Positions 19,140 through 27,894 of a stretch of 64,000 nucleotides of DNA are shown piece after piece. Location of the stretch: NCBI RefSeq assembly GCF_900091455.1, contig NZ_LT607412.1:5208001-5272000 (forward strand), in the 5' to 3' direction. Under the pieces are notes generated by a model. That model saw nothing but the letters and a program-made list of their open reading frames with translations. It was not told where the DNA came from and did no database searches. Every line of letters starts with the position of its first letter. The stretch's first letter is position 1. Both the position numbers and the translations under genes were made by a program. The DNA comes from Micromonospora coriariae (GTDB lineage Bacteria > Actinomycetota > Actinomycetes > Mycobacteriales > Micromonosporaceae).

Positions 19140-20381
19140 ATGCCGAAACGCTCCACCATGCGCCTCGACGACGCCCTCCCGCTCGCCCTGGAGGGCTACG
19201 CCTGGCTGCCAAACCGGCTGCGCCGGGCCGACGCGGACGTCCTGCGGACCCGGCTGCTGGGGCAGCCCGTCATGGCCCTGCGCGGTCCGGCGGCGGCGCG
19301 GTTCTTCTACGACGAGCAGAACGTCCGCCGGCACGGGGCGATCCCGGGGCCGGTGCGGAGCACCCTGTTCGGTCACGGCGCGGTGCACACCCTCGACGGC
19401 GCGGCGCACCGCGTCCGCAAGGAGTTGTTCGTGGGGCTGCTGATGAACGGCGGCATCGACGGCCTGGTCGAGCGGGTCGGTGCGGCGTGGCAGGCGGGTA
19501 CCCGGGACTGGTCGACCGGCGGCCCGGTGGTGCTCTTCGACGAGGTGAGCCGGGTGCTGACCCGGGCGGTCTGCGACTGGACCGGCATTCCGCTGGCGCC
19601 GGCCGAGGTGCCGGCGCTCGCCGCCGACCTCGTCGCCATGGTCGACGGCTTCGCCACCGCCGGCCCCCGGCACTGGCGGGCCCGGCGGGCTCGGACGCGC
19701 CGGGAGAACTGGCTGGCCACCCTGATCGAGCAGGTGCGCCGGGGCGAGACGAAGGCCACGGCGGGATCCGCGGTCGCGGCGGTGGCCGAGCATCGGGACG
19801 CCGACGGCCCACCACTGGACGCCTGTGCCGCGGCGGTCGAGCTGCTCAACATCATCCGGCCCACGGTCGCGGTGAGCTGGTTCGTGGCCTTCGCCGGGCA
19901 TGCCCTGCACCGCTGGCCGGCGCATCGGGACCGGCTCCGCGCGGACGAGCCGGCGTTCACCGAGGCGTACGCGCACGAGGTCCGCCGGTTCTACCCGTTC
20001 GCGCCGTTCGTCGGTGGGCGGGCGGTGACCGACCTGGCGTGGGACGGGGTACGCGTCCCGGCCGGAGCGATCGTGCTGCTCGATCTGTACGGGCAGAACC
20101 ACGATCGGCGGCTCTGGCCGGAGCCGTACCACTTCCGTCCGGAGCGGTTCCTCGATCGGGAGATCGGGTCGTTCGAGCTGGTGCCGCAGGGCGGTGGGGA
20201 TCCACGCACCGGCCACCGCTGCCCCGGGGAGCTGATCACCGTGGCGCTGCTGCGGGACCTCGCCGTGCGGCTGGCCCGCCTGGACTACACGATGCCCGAG
20301 CAGGACCTGAGCATCCCTCTGCACCGCATCCCCACCCGACCGGTGGACGGGCTGGTGATCGAGGTCCGCCCGACGACCTGA
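19140..20381 (+). CDS. Cytochrome P450 peroxygenase, CYP152-like
   Basis: A 413-residue P450. The heme-binding loop reads QGGGDPRTGHRCPGE with Cys361 as thiolate ligand, and the I helix has the Arg-Pro pair (NIIRPTVAVSWF, Arg240-Pro241) in place of the usual acid-alcohol pair. Both features mark the CYP152 group, which uses hydrogen peroxide directly to hydroxylate or decarboxylate fatty acids bound through that arginine and needs no redox partner. No ferredoxin or reductase gene is nearby, consistent with that. No strong ribosome site precedes the ATG. The 3' end overlaps a small convergent frame. Confidence 0.9.
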   Translation: MPKRSTMRLDDALPLALEGYAWLPNRLRRADADVLRTRLLGQPVMALRGPAAARFFYDEQNVRRHGAIPGPVRSTLFGHGAVHTLDGAAHRVRKELFVGLLMNGGIDGLVERVGAAWQAGTRDWSTGGPVVLFDEVSRVLTRAVCDWTGIPLAPAEVPALAADLVAMVDGFATAGPRHWRARRARTRRENWLATLIEQVRRGETKATAGSAVAAVAEHRDADGPPLDACAAAVELLNIIRPTVAVSWFVAFAGHALHRWPAHRDRLRADEPAFTEAYAHEVRRFYPFAPFVGGRAVTDLAWDGVRVPAGAIVLLDLYGQNHDRRLWPEPYHFRPERFLDREIGSFELVPQGGGDPRTGHRCPGELITVALLRDLAVRLARLDYTMPEQDLSIPLHRIPTRPVDGLVIEVRPTT

Positions 20382-20575
20382 CGAACTGAGCCGTCGCCGT
20401 CGGTGTCGGCCACGCGGTCGGCCGGCGCCGCGGTGACCGGGTGGCCGGTGTCGTCCACCACGCCCGGCGCCATGCTGCCGCCGTGCGCATCCTGCGCCGC
20501 CCGGGTCCGCTTCGCCGCCGCGTCCTGCGGCACCCCGATGCGGTCGGCATCGCGGTGCTGTTCCCGCTCGCTCAT
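20285..20575 (-). CDS. Small hydrophilic protein, hypothetical
   Basis: A 96-residue frame beginning MSEREQHRDADRIGVPQDAA, rich in charged residues, Ala and Gly and probably disordered. The start has a GGGAGGG site 10 nt upstream and the N-terminal composition is not that of a random antisense frame. The last 33 codons run antisense into the P450 gene, so the end may be artefactual. No family is recognised. Confidence 0.4.
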   Translation of the reverse strand: MSEREQHRDADRIGVPQDAAAKRTRAAQDAHGGSMAPGVVDDTGHPVTAAPADRVADTDGDGSVRQVVGRTSITSPSTGRVGMRCRGMLRSCSGIV

Positions 20576-20663
20576 CCGGTGCGTCCCTCCCTCGGTCCTG
20601 CCAGCGGCGGTACCCCGGCAACCGGCGTGGAAACCGGGCTGGCCAGCCCGGCGGCACACCGAA

Positions 20664-21458
20664 TCATGTCCCGCCGAAATCGGTGCAGTGTGCGATCGTC
20701 GCGTCGTCCGCCGCCACGGCGTGGCGCGCCTCCGCCTGCCGGACACGGCGGATGATCTCGGCCGGTCCGCTCGACGTCAGGACGGCCATGACCTCTGGCC
20801 AGTCGGCGAGCCGAAACCGGTCCACGATGCGGCTGGCTCCGTTGCTGAGCAGGACGGCGCCGGTCAGCCCGGAGACCGAACAACTGCCGGTGATCGCCTC
20901 GTCCGCCGCCCGCGGGTCGTCCTTGGCCACCCAGAAGCCGCCCGGCTGGTTCCGGTTGGCGCGCAGGTCCCGGAGGATCCGGCGGTACTCGTCGCTGTCG
21001 TCGACGACGGCCTCGAGCGCGGACTGGTACGACCGACTGATGATCACCTCTCGGGGATCGGAGACGACGAGGGGCGCGGCATCCGTCCGGTCGAGTACGA
21101 CGACCGAGTCACCGAGCACCAGGTGCTCGATGAGGCCGTCGGACAGGCGCAGGATCGCCACGGTCGCCGACGGACTGATGGGGTCGGCGACGTCGCAGGT
21201 GTCCCGGTGAACGCTCGTCACCTGCTCGATGGCCTCGGCGAGCAGCGCCGGAAGGCTGCGGTCCGGCACGAGTGACAGGAGGCTGAGAAGGCTGCCTCCC
21301 AGGCGGCTGGCGTACCAGGCCACGCCGTGCCGACAGGTCGACTCGGCGCCGGGAATGCCAGCGCCGTCGATCAGCACCGCTGCCGTCGGTACGGCGCCGG
21401 TGAAGTCCTCGTTCACGCGGCCGGGCCGTGCCGCGGCACTCGTCATCGTCACCCGCAT
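20664..21458 (-). CDS. PP2C-type phosphatase-like protein
   Basis: A 264-residue protein with PP2C-like features: an N-terminal NEDFTGAVPTAAVLIDGAG stretch corresponding to the ED...DG metal motifs, SATVAILRLSDGLIEHLVLG, VLLSNGASRIVDRF in the position of the usual SDGVxxxL element, and a C-terminal DDATIAHC matching DDxT. The catalytic GD and SDG motifs are altered (DGAG, SNGAS), so activity is uncertain. The start is preceded by GGAAGGG. It is the last of three closely spaced minus-strand genes with a DUF1330 and an NTF2-like protein. Confidence 0.65.
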   Translation of the reverse strand: MRVTMTSAAARPGRVNEDFTGAVPTAAVLIDGAGIPGAESTCRHGVAWYASRLGGSLLSLLSLVPDRSLPALLAEAIEQVTSVHRDTCDVADPISPSATVAILRLSDGLIEHLVLGDSVVVLDRTDAAPLVVSDPREVIISRSYQSALEAVVDDSDEYRRILRDLRANRNQPGGFWVAKDDPRAADEAITGSCSVSGLTGAVLLSNGASRIVDRFRLADWPEVMAVLTSSGPAEIIRRVRQAEARHAVAADDATIAHCTDFGGT

Positions 21459-21478
21459 GGCCCGCCGCCCTTCCGCCG

Positions 21479-21823
21479 CTAGAGATTGTCGGCACGACGG
21501 AGATGGGCAGCCATCCGCGACGAGCTGTGGTCGGTCTCGATTCCCTCGACGAGGATCACCTCGCCGGTGAGGTGCCTCGTCCGCAGGGGTTTGATCTCCT
21601 GGTAGACGCTGGAGTGGTACCAGGAGTGGGCGGTGACCAGGTCGGGAAATTCGATGATCACCACGTCACCGGGCCAGTCGCCTTCCAGCACGTCGACGCT
21701 CCCGCCGTGGACGATGAACCGGCCCTCGAAGGGGGCGAGGGTGGCCTGGATGCGCTCCAGGTACTCCAGCACGTCGGTGTGGATTGGTGCCTTGCGCAGG
21801 TGTGCGAGCGCGTACGCGGTCAT
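21479..21823 (-). CDS. DUF1330 family protein
   Basis: A 114-residue protein of the small ferredoxin-like-fold DUF1330 family. Hallmarks are the N-terminal YALAHLRKAPIHTDVLEYLE, the core GRFIVHGGSVDVLEGDWPGD and VVIIEFPDLVTAHSWYHSSV with its W-Y pair. Function is unknown in general. It lies 20 nt upstream of the PP2C-like gene and 90 nt downstream of the NTF2-like gene on the same strand, probably in one transcript controlled from the NTF2/XRE intergenic region. Confidence 0.88.
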   Translation of the reverse strand: MTAYALAHLRKAPIHTDVLEYLERIQATLAPFEGRFIVHGGSVDVLEGDWPGDVVIIEFPDLVTAHSWYHSSVYQEIKPLRTRHLTGEVILVEGIETDHSSSRMAAHLRRADNL

Positions 21824-21913
21824 GGGTCTCCGTTCGGGTCAGTTCCCGGCGCTGGTGCCGGTGGTGGCGAGCAGCGGGGGCGGCCGGCGGTGGCCGCTGC
21901 CCCCGCGGGGGCC

Positions 21914-22282
21914 TCAGGCCGCTGGGAGTCGGTCCAGGAAACCCAGCACCTGCGTCAGCCGTCCGCTGGCGTCGGTCACCGCGACGTCGAAGCCGACGAT
22001 CGGTGCCTCGACGTTCTCCGGCCCGAGCTCCCAGGTGAAGCGGGCCTGGTTGTGGTGGCCGTCGACCGGTCCGGCCAACCGGAACGTCATGCCGGGAAAC
22101 TGGCTCTGCACGGCGGCGATCGTCGCGTCGATCGCGTCCCGGCCCTCGGCGACGGCCAGCGGGTCGACGTAGCGGCCCTCGGGGGCCCACAGGTCGTCGA
22201 TGTCGCGGCGCCGCCTCGCCGGATCGGTCTCGTTCCAGATCGCGATGTACCGCTCGGCCAGCTCGTCGAATGTGGTTGCCAT
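21914..22282 (-). CDS. NTF2-like/SnoaL-fold protein
   Basis: A 122-residue protein of the nuclear transport factor 2-like fold. It starts FDELAERYIAIWNETDPARR and contains LWAPEGRYVDPLAVAEGRDA, PGMTFRLAGPVDGHHNQARF and GFDVAVTDASGRL, the usual cone-shaped barrel pattern. Members act as small isomerases/hydrolases or binding proteins. It is divergent from an XRE regulator, with a palindrome in the shared 124-bp gap that probably controls both. Confidence 0.88.
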   Translation of the reverse strand: MATTFDELAERYIAIWNETDPARRRRDIDDLWAPEGRYVDPLAVAEGRDAIDATIAAVQSQFPGMTFRLAGPVDGHHNQARFTWELGPENVEAPIVGFDVAVTDASGRLTQVLGFLDRLPAA

Positions 22283-22353
22283 GGATCTCTCCTCGTTCGT
22301 CAGGAATCCTCGCCTCTGGAGAAGATGATTTCCGGCGCCGTGGCGGGCTGTCG

Positions 22354-22370
22354 ATTACGTCGCAGGTAAT
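22354..22370. promoter_or_regulatory. Palindromic operator between NTF2-like gene and XRE regulator
   Basis: ATTAC-GTCGCAG-GTAAT is a perfect 5-bp dyad, 24 bp before the XRE regulator's -10 box and about 70 bp from the divergent NTF2-like start. It is the most likely site for that regulator. Confidence 0.5.
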
Positions 22371-22393
22371 GGCTGCCACGCCGACGCGGTCAT

Positions 22394-22399
22394 TAGGGT
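22394..22399 (+). promoter_or_regulatory. -10 element (TAGGGT) of leaderless XRE regulator gene
   Basis: TAGGGT lies 7 nt before the GTG start, so transcription should begin at the start codon itself. Confidence 0.55.
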
Positions 22400-22406
22400 C
22401 GGTGGC

Positions 22407-23210
22407 GTGACGACCATGACCAGGCCGGGACGACCGGTGGGGGAGCTGCTGCGCGACTGGCGCCGAACTCGCGGAATGAGTCAGCTCGACCTGTCGATCG
22501 AGGCGGGGGTGTCGGCCCGGCACCTGAGCTTCGTCGAGACCGGGCGATCCCGGCCGAGCCCGGAACTGATCCTGCGGCTGGCGGAGCAACTTGAGATGCC
22601 GTTGGCGGAGCGCAACAGGATGCTGCTCGCCGGCGGCTACGCGCCCGCCTACCCCAGTCACGAGCTGAATGATCCGGAACTGGCGCCGGTACGTGCCGCC
22701 GTACGGCAGATCCTCGACGGACACAGCCCGTACCCGGCGCTCCTCATCGACCGGCACTGGCATCTCGTCGAAGCCAACCCTGCCGGCGCCCTGTTCACCG
22801 CCGGTGCGCAGCCGCACCTTCGCACACCACCGATCAACGTGCTGCGGCTCAGCCTGCACCCCGACGGCATGGCACCGCGAATCCTCAACCTGCCGGAGTG
22901 GCGCGCCCACCTGCTCAACCGGCTGCGCCAGCAGGCCGCGGCAACCAACGACCCGGTTCTGTACGACCTGCACGAGGAACTGCGCGGCTATCCCGGCGGC
23001 AACGGCCACGCGGCACCGGTCAACGACGCCGTTTCGCACGTCGTCGTTCCGCTCCGGTACCGCCACAACGACCAGGCGCTGTCGTTCATCAGCACCACGA
23101 CCCTCTTCGGCACACCGCTGGATGTCACCGTTTCCGGATTGGCAGTCGAGGCATTCTTCCCGGCCGACCCGGCGACCACCGAAATGCTCCACACCCTCGC
23201 CACCTCCTGA
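22407..23210 (+). CDS. XRE-family regulator with MmyB-like ligand domain
   Basis: A 267-residue regulator. The N-terminal helix-turn-helix is LRDWRRTRGMSQLDLSIEAG followed by VSARHLSFVETGRSRPSPEL; the remainder matches the MmyB-like PAS-type ligand-binding domain (PYPALLIDRHWHLVEANPAG and DVTVSGLAVEAFFPAD). Actinomycete members usually control a neighbouring oxidoreductase or small enzyme operon; here the divergent NTF2-like/DUF1330/PP2C-like genes are the obvious targets. GTG 22407 was chosen because TAGGGT sits 7 nt upstream. Confidence 0.9.
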   Translation: MTTMTRPGRPVGELLRDWRRTRGMSQLDLSIEAGVSARHLSFVETGRSRPSPELILRLAEQLEMPLAERNRMLLAGGYAPAYPSHELNDPELAPVRAAVRQILDGHSPYPALLIDRHWHLVEANPAGALFTAGAQPHLRTPPINVLRLSLHPDGMAPRILNLPEWRAHLLNRLRQQAAATNDPVLYDLHEELRGYPGGNGHAAPVNDAVSHVVVPLRYRHNDQALSFISTTTLFGTPLDVTVSGLAVEAFFPADPATTEMLHTLATS

Positions 23211-23402
23211 GCCGGCAGAGGTGGCGCTCACCATCCGGCCCGCGGCACAGCGGCGGATCGCGCAGGGCCAGCGCCGACGCCGACGCGTGCAGCGACCGGG
23301 TGACCGGCCGGAACACGCGACGACGTCGACGAACTGCCCTACGTCGGCGTCATCGTCGCCGATGTGGACGAGCGCCCCGCCGATGGCGACGGCGGCGACG
23401 GG

Positions 23403-25646
23403 TCATGTTCCCGGCCGGTAGCGTCGCTCGACATGGCCCTTGAGGTCCTCCGGGTAGAAGTAGACGGGCCGGAGGTTGCCGCTCGCGTAGCGTTCGGCCT
23501 GGTCGTTGAAGTGCGGCGAGTCCGGGTGGCCGCTCGCGCCTCCCGCCGTCACGGCCCAGGCCCGCAGCCTCGGCCCGAACTCCACGACCGCCACGAAGCT
23601 GTTGCCGCTGGTGCCGTAGTAGCGCTTCGTTCCCGGGTAGCGCCGCGCCCCGAACGAGGCGAGCGAGCCCCACTGCGCGGAGGTGAAGGGCACCGGACTG
23701 CTCGGCTTGGCGTCGTCGAACGTCTGGACGATCGCGCCGTCGTTGCGCTGGAAGCGGTTGATCTCGCCCCAGGGCACCTGCCAGCTGCCGAAATCCTGCG
23801 TCAGCCGATCCGCCGCGGCATCGAGGGCCGTGAGCCGCTGCGCGTCGGTGGCGCGCTCGGCCAGGTAGTCCCACATCGACATGCCCGCGTCGCGCGCCGC
23901 CTGGGACAGGGGCGCCCAGAGCGCCTCCCCCCAGAACACCGCCAGCGAGGTCGCGGTCGACTGGGCGGACCAGCGGTAGTTCCAGTCCCGCAGCAGGTCG
24001 ATCGGGCCGGCGAGCGCCTCCTTCTGCTCGTTGCCCTCGGGCAGCTTGTCCCACGCCGCGACCAGCCCGGGCACGAGCCGGGCGAAGGCGGTGAGGTAGG
24101 TGTCGAAGGCCGCCGCGATGAGTGTCTGCGGGGTGAAGTCGTTCCGCGCGCCGAGCACCCGGATCGCCTGCGGTCCGCGGGGGTTCTCCCCGGCCTGGTC
24201 GAAGTAGCGCGGATAGTCGGCGGCGTCGGGGCTGTCCGGGCCGGCCGCGGTCCAGGGCCAGTTGTTCGTGTTGAACGCCCAGCCGTTTCTCGGGTTGACC
24301 GCTTGGGGGAGACTCCGGAGACTGTGCAGTCCGCGCCAGTCGGTCGCCGGGTCGCTGCCGTCGACCGGCCTGCGGTAGTCGAAGCGGTCGTCGCGCCTCG
24401 GCATGAACTGCGGCACGAGGAACGCGGTCTCGCCCTTGGAGTCCGCGAAGAGCGTGTTGTTCGAGCTGTTTGCCTTGAGGCCCGCCACCTGAATGAAGTC
24501 CGCGTAGTCCCGCGTCTTGGTACGCAGGAAGCTCTGCTGCAGCGCCTCGACGGGCTTGTTCATCAGCGCGAACGCGATCCACTTGCCGTCCGCCTCTCGG
24601 ACGATCGGGCCGTGGTGGGTGGCGAAGGTGGTGAAGCCGCGCTGAGCGCGTCCGCCATCGGCCGTGCGATACGACAGCGTGATCGTCTTCGTCCGCACCG
24701 GCCGCAGCGCGTTGCCGTAGCGGTAGGAGTGCCGCCCATCGGTGCCGGTCACGATCGTCTCGGCGAACTCGTCGACGTTGTCGACGCCGCTCGACGTGTG
24801 CATCCAGCCGGTGTTCGGGTTGAAGCCCTGGTAGATGAAGAACTGTCCCCAGGTGGCCGCGCCGTAGGCGTTGAGCCCTTCCTGGCTCGTCACGTGCTGC
24901 TCGGAGCGGAAGAAGAAGCTGGTGTGCGGGTTGATCAGCAGCAGCGCGTGGCCGTTGCGCGTGTGGCTCGGCGCGATCGCCATGCCGTTCGAGCCGCTGG
25001 GCTCGCGGAACAGCAGCCCGCGCTCCTCATCGGTCATCGGCACCGAGCGCCCGCTGTAGAAGGCTTCGAGCTGGGTGAGTGGCACACGCTCGATGTCGCC
25101 GCCGATGCTGCCTTCGGAGAAGCTCAGCGGCATCCACGGCTCGAACCGCCTGATCACCCGCGGCTGCACCTCGGGGTGTGTCGCGAGGTAGTAGTTCAGC
25201 CCGTCGGCCCACGCCTGCATCAGTTTGCGCAGCCAGGACGGGCAGTGCGCATAGTCCCGCTTCAGTGCCGAGGGGTCGACGTACAGCCGCTGGCGCAGGT
25301 CCTGCCAGATGGCGCTCTCGCCCTCGGCCTCGGCGAGGCGACCGAGGCTCACCAGATAGTTTCGTTCGATCCGGTTGAAGTCGTCCTCGGCCTGGGCGTA
25401 CATCATCCCGAACACCGCGTCGGCGTCGGTCCTGCCCACCACGTGCGGGATGCCCCAGTTATCGCGGGTGATCGTCACGTGTTCGGCCTGCCTGCGCCAC
25501 TGGGCGACGTCGGGTGCGGTCCGCGCGGGAGCGGCGACGGCACCGGACGGCAGCCCCGCGGCCACCACCGCGGCGCCGGCGGCCAGTCCGGCTGCTCCGC
25601 CCAGCATGCGGCGCCGGCTCAGCCCTTCGTTCTGCGCGTGGTTCAT
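23403..25646 (-). CDS. Tat-exported penicillin acylase-family Ntn hydrolase
   Basis: A 747-residue precursor. The N-terminus has a twin-arginine signal (LSRRRMLGGAAGLAAGAA), then an alpha-subunit region (DNWGIPHVVGRTDADAVFG). The autocatalytic site lies at REPSGSNGMAIAP, where Ser219 would become the N-terminal nucleophile of the beta subunit; conserved beta features include HTSSGVDNVDEFAE and WAFNTNNWPW. The layout fits acylases that cleave amide-linked acyl chains, such as aculeacin A, penicillin or homoserine-lactone acylases. Substrate cannot be read from the sequence, so quorum quenching or lipopeptide deacylation are both possible. ATG 25646 has an AAAGGTGG ribosome site. The enzyme should act outside the cell. 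Confidence 0.9.
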   Translation of the reverse strand: MNHAQNEGLSRRRMLGGAAGLAAGAAVVAAGLPSGAVAAPARTAPDVAQWRRQAEHVTITRDNWGIPHVVGRTDADAVFGMMYAQAEDDFNRIERNYLVSLGRLAEAEGESAIWQDLRQRLYVDPSALKRDYAHCPSWLRKLMQAWADGLNYYLATHPEVQPRVIRRFEPWMPLSFSEGSIGGDIERVPLTQLEAFYSGRSVPMTDEERGLLFREPSGSNGMAIAPSHTRNGHALLLINPHTSFFFRSEQHVTSQEGLNAYGAATWGQFFIYQGFNPNTGWMHTSSGVDNVDEFAETIVTGTDGRHSYRYGNALRPVRTKTITLSYRTADGGRAQRGFTTFATHHGPIVREADGKWIAFALMNKPVEALQQSFLRTKTRDYADFIQVAGLKANSSNNTLFADSKGETAFLVPQFMPRRDDRFDYRRPVDGSDPATDWRGLHSLRSLPQAVNPRNGWAFNTNNWPWTAAGPDSPDAADYPRYFDQAGENPRGPQAIRVLGARNDFTPQTLIAAAFDTYLTAFARLVPGLVAAWDKLPEGNEQKEALAGPIDLLRDWNYRWSAQSTATSLAVFWGEALWAPLSQAARDAGMSMWDYLAERATDAQRLTALDAAADRLTQDFGSWQVPWGEINRFQRNDGAIVQTFDDAKPSSPVPFTSAQWGSLASFGARRYPGTKRYYGTSGNSFVAVVEFGPRLRAWAVTAGGASGHPDSPHFNDQAERYASGNLRPVYFYPEDLKGHVERRYRPGT

Positions 25647-26102
25647 GAATTGGTCCACCTTTCTCGGGGGTGCGAGAGATCGTGCCGGGTTGGCCGACCG
25701 GCTCGGTGGGGCTCGCGCCCGAGGGACCGCCGGGAGCGGTCGGTACGAAAGGGCAGGGCCGCTCGTGGTTGCGCCGCGCCGGCTGCGGGGATCACCGCCG
25801 CCGGCGCGGCGACGCCCGCCATCCGTACGCCGATGTCTCGGTGCGATGGACGGGCCCCGGGTTTCGAACACTCGCCGGTCGATCCCTACCGCACAGAGGT
25901 GGTCGCGGTGCCGACCATCCGGGTGCTCGGGTGGCTGGACGCGGCGACGATCATGGCCGCCTCCCGGGTGCTTGGTGATCAACCTTCTGCAAGATGCCTA
26001 CCACTGGTTCTGCCCGCGGGCAATAGACATCCGATGATGGCGTGACACGTGACGTGCCCACGACCGTCGAGGTCGGCCGTCGCACCCGCCGCGCGTCGCC
26101 GG
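25647..26102. other. 456-bp intergenic region without a recognisable gene
   Basis: This stretch lies upstream of the exported acylase and downstream of the DUF6223-type gene. Frames across it have no domain, coherent codon bias or good ribosome site. A short minus-strand frame beginning ATGATCGTCGCC near 25955 follows a GGGAGG but has only 23 codons. It presumably contains the acylase promoter, which I cannot locate. Confidence 0.5.
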
Positions 26103-26546
26103 TCAGCCGGTGCGGCGGGTGCGAGCCAGCGCCAGACCACCGAGAGCCACCGCGATGAGCCCGACCAACAGGGCCACGTAGGCACCGCCTCGCCCGTTGC
26201 CGGTGCCGATGCCACTGTCTGAGGTGGCTACGACGAGTCCGCCGAGGGCGATGCCGATCAGCCCCACCGCCAGGGCGGTCATGGCTCCGAGTCGGCCGTT
26301 GCCGGTGCCGACACGACTGGTGGGGCGGGCCAGAGCCAGCCCACCGACGATCACGCCGGCCAGGCCCAGCACGGCGCCCACGAGTGCCCCGAGTCGCCCG
26401 GCGCTCATGGTGGTGACACTGGCGGCGATCGGCTGGCCCGAGACGTGTGCCGCTGCCGGTGCGGCGAACCCGAGACCTCCGAGCAGGGCGGCTCCGGTGG
26501 CGGCAAGTACAAGTCGGACTGACATCTGGGCGCCGGATCGGTTCAT
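26103..26546 (-). CDS. DUF6223-like small membrane protein
   Basis: A 147-residue protein with a cleavable signal-like N-terminus (VRLVLAATGAALLGGLGFAA then PAAAHVSG) and three Gly/Ala-rich membrane spans. The spans are an internal repeat: each is LVGxxxGxIGxxxGGLALAR-like and is separated by a GTGNGR loop (RVGTGNGRLGAM, GIGTGNGRGGAY). This matches what I know as the actinobacterial DUF6223 family, of unknown function. A strong AAAGAGGAG ribosome site precedes the ATG. It is divergent from a two-component system that may regulate it. Confidence 0.75.
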   Translation of the reverse strand: MNRSGAQMSVRLVLAATGAALLGGLGFAAPAAAHVSGQPIAASVTTMSAGRLGALVGAVLGLAGVIVGGLALARPTSRVGTGNGRLGAMTALAVGLIGIALGGLVVATSDSGIGTGNGRGGAYVALLVGLIAVALGGLALARTRRTG

Positions 26547-26751
26547 GCTTCGCTCCTCTTTCGTGCGTTTCGACAACAGCCTGAGCATGCCGCCGGGTGC
26601 GCCACCGGTCGTCCCGCGGCCGGATGCACTCTGCGCTGCCGCCGGTGGCGCACCCGGCTGCCGCAGACGCCGCAGACGCCGCGAAGGTACTGCGCGTGCG
26701 GTAGGCGACCGCTCATCCGTGAGCAGGAGTCGCACCACGGAGACATCCAGC

Positions 26752-26757
26752 TAGGGT
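26752..26757 (+). promoter_or_regulatory. -10 element (TAGGGT) of leaderless histidine kinase gene
   Basis: TAGGGT is followed by 6 nt and the ATG at 26764, so the transcript probably starts at the initiation codon. Confidence 0.55.
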
Positions 26758-26763
26758 GCGCGC

Positions 26764-27894
26764 ATGGGCACAGGACGGACTGGCGTTCGGGCGGGTGTGC
26801 GAGATTGGGCGATCGCGGTCTGCGTGGCGTCGGTGCTGCTGCTCGCCGGGCGGTCCGGGGATCGCCCGGCGACGGACACCTACCTACTCGGCTACGCACT
26901 GTTGGCGGCGGGTGGCCTGGCGCTGGCCGCGCGCCGCCGGGCTCCGGTTCCCGTCCTGGCGGTCACCGGGCTGTGCGCGGTGGGTTACCAGGCGGTCGGT
27001 TTCGACGTGCCCGCCGTCGCGTTCCTGTTCGCGGTGTACGCCGCCGTGCGGGCGGGCCACCGCGTCACCACGGTCGTGGCGGCCGTGCTGATGCTGGCCG
27101 CTCTCCCGCTCGCGGCCCTCGCCCCGCCGCAGGACATGCCCGTGGGCGAGGCACTCGCACGGGCCCGGGGCGCCCTTGAGGTGGCTTGGCTGGTCGCCGC
27201 CGGTGCGGCGGGGGAAGCGCTGCGCCAGGCCGAGCGGCGGGCGGACGAGGCCGAGCGCACCAGGGAGGAGACCGCGCGGCGGCGGGCGGACGAGGAGCGG
27301 CTGCACATCGCGCGGGAGCTGCACGACTCGCTCACCCACCAGATCTCGATCATCAAGGTGCAGGCGGAAGTAGCCGTCCACCTGGCCCGCAGGCGTGGCG
27401 AACAGGTGCCGGAGGCCCTGCTGGCGATCCGGGAGGCCGGTCGGGAGGCGACCCGGGAACTGCGCGCGACCCTAGAAGCGCTGCGCGACGACGGTGAGAC
27501 CCCGCCGCATGGGCTCGACCACCTCCCGGAACTGGTGGAACGGGCCCGTGCGACCGGCCTGGACGCGACATTGACGATCGAAGGACAACGGCACGACGTG
27601 CCGGCCGCGATGGACCGGACCGCCTACCGGATCGTTCAGGAGTCGCTGACCAACATCGCCCGTCACGCCGCCGCCGCTACGGCGTCGGTCCGGGTCGACT
27701 ACCGTCCGGACGCCCTCGCGATCCGAGTCGACGACGACGGCAAGGCCACGCAGGACACCACCCCGATTCCCGGCGTCGGGCTGCTCGGAATGCGCGAACG
27801 AGTCACCGCCCTCGGCGGTCGCCTGCGCGCGGAACCACGCAACGAGGGCGGCTTCACCGTCCACGCTGAACTACCCGTGGGCCGGACGTCATGA
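26764..27894 (+). CDS. NarL-type sensor histidine kinase
   Basis: A 376-residue membrane kinase. About five hydrophobic N-terminal spans (for instance VASVLLLAG and FLFAVYAAVRAG) are followed by a coiled linker rich in Glu/Arg, the HisKA_3 dimerisation box RLHIARELHDSLTHQISIIK with the phospho-accepting His, and a HATPase domain with RIVQESLTNIARHA and GVGLLGMRERVTALGG. No extracellular sensor domain is evident, so it may sense the membrane state. The stop overlaps the response regulator start (ATGA), so the pair is coexpressed. The divergent DUF6223-like gene is a candidate target. Confidence 0.93.
   Translation: MGTGRTGVRAGVRDWAIAVCVASVLLLAGRSGDRPATDTYLLGYALLAAGGLALAARRRAPVPVLAVTGLCAVGYQAVGFDVPAVAFLFAVYAAVRAGHRVTTVVAAVLMLAALPLAALAPPQDMPVGEALARARGALEVAWLVAAGAAGEALRQAERRADEAERTREETARRRADEERLHIARELHDSLTHQISIIKVQAEVAVHLARRRGEQVPEALLAIREAGREATRELRATLEALRDDGETPPHGLDHLPELVERARATGLDATLTIEGQRHDVPAAMDRTAYRIVQESLTNIARHAAAATASVRVDYRPDALAIRVDDDGKATQDTTPIPGVGLLGMRERVTALGGRLRAEPRNEGGFTVHAELPVGRTS

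Noticed and set aside
25845..25880. tRNA-like GTTCGAA T-loop on the minus strand
   Set aside because: The T-stem has a mismatch, and no acceptor, D or anticodon arm can be folded around it.
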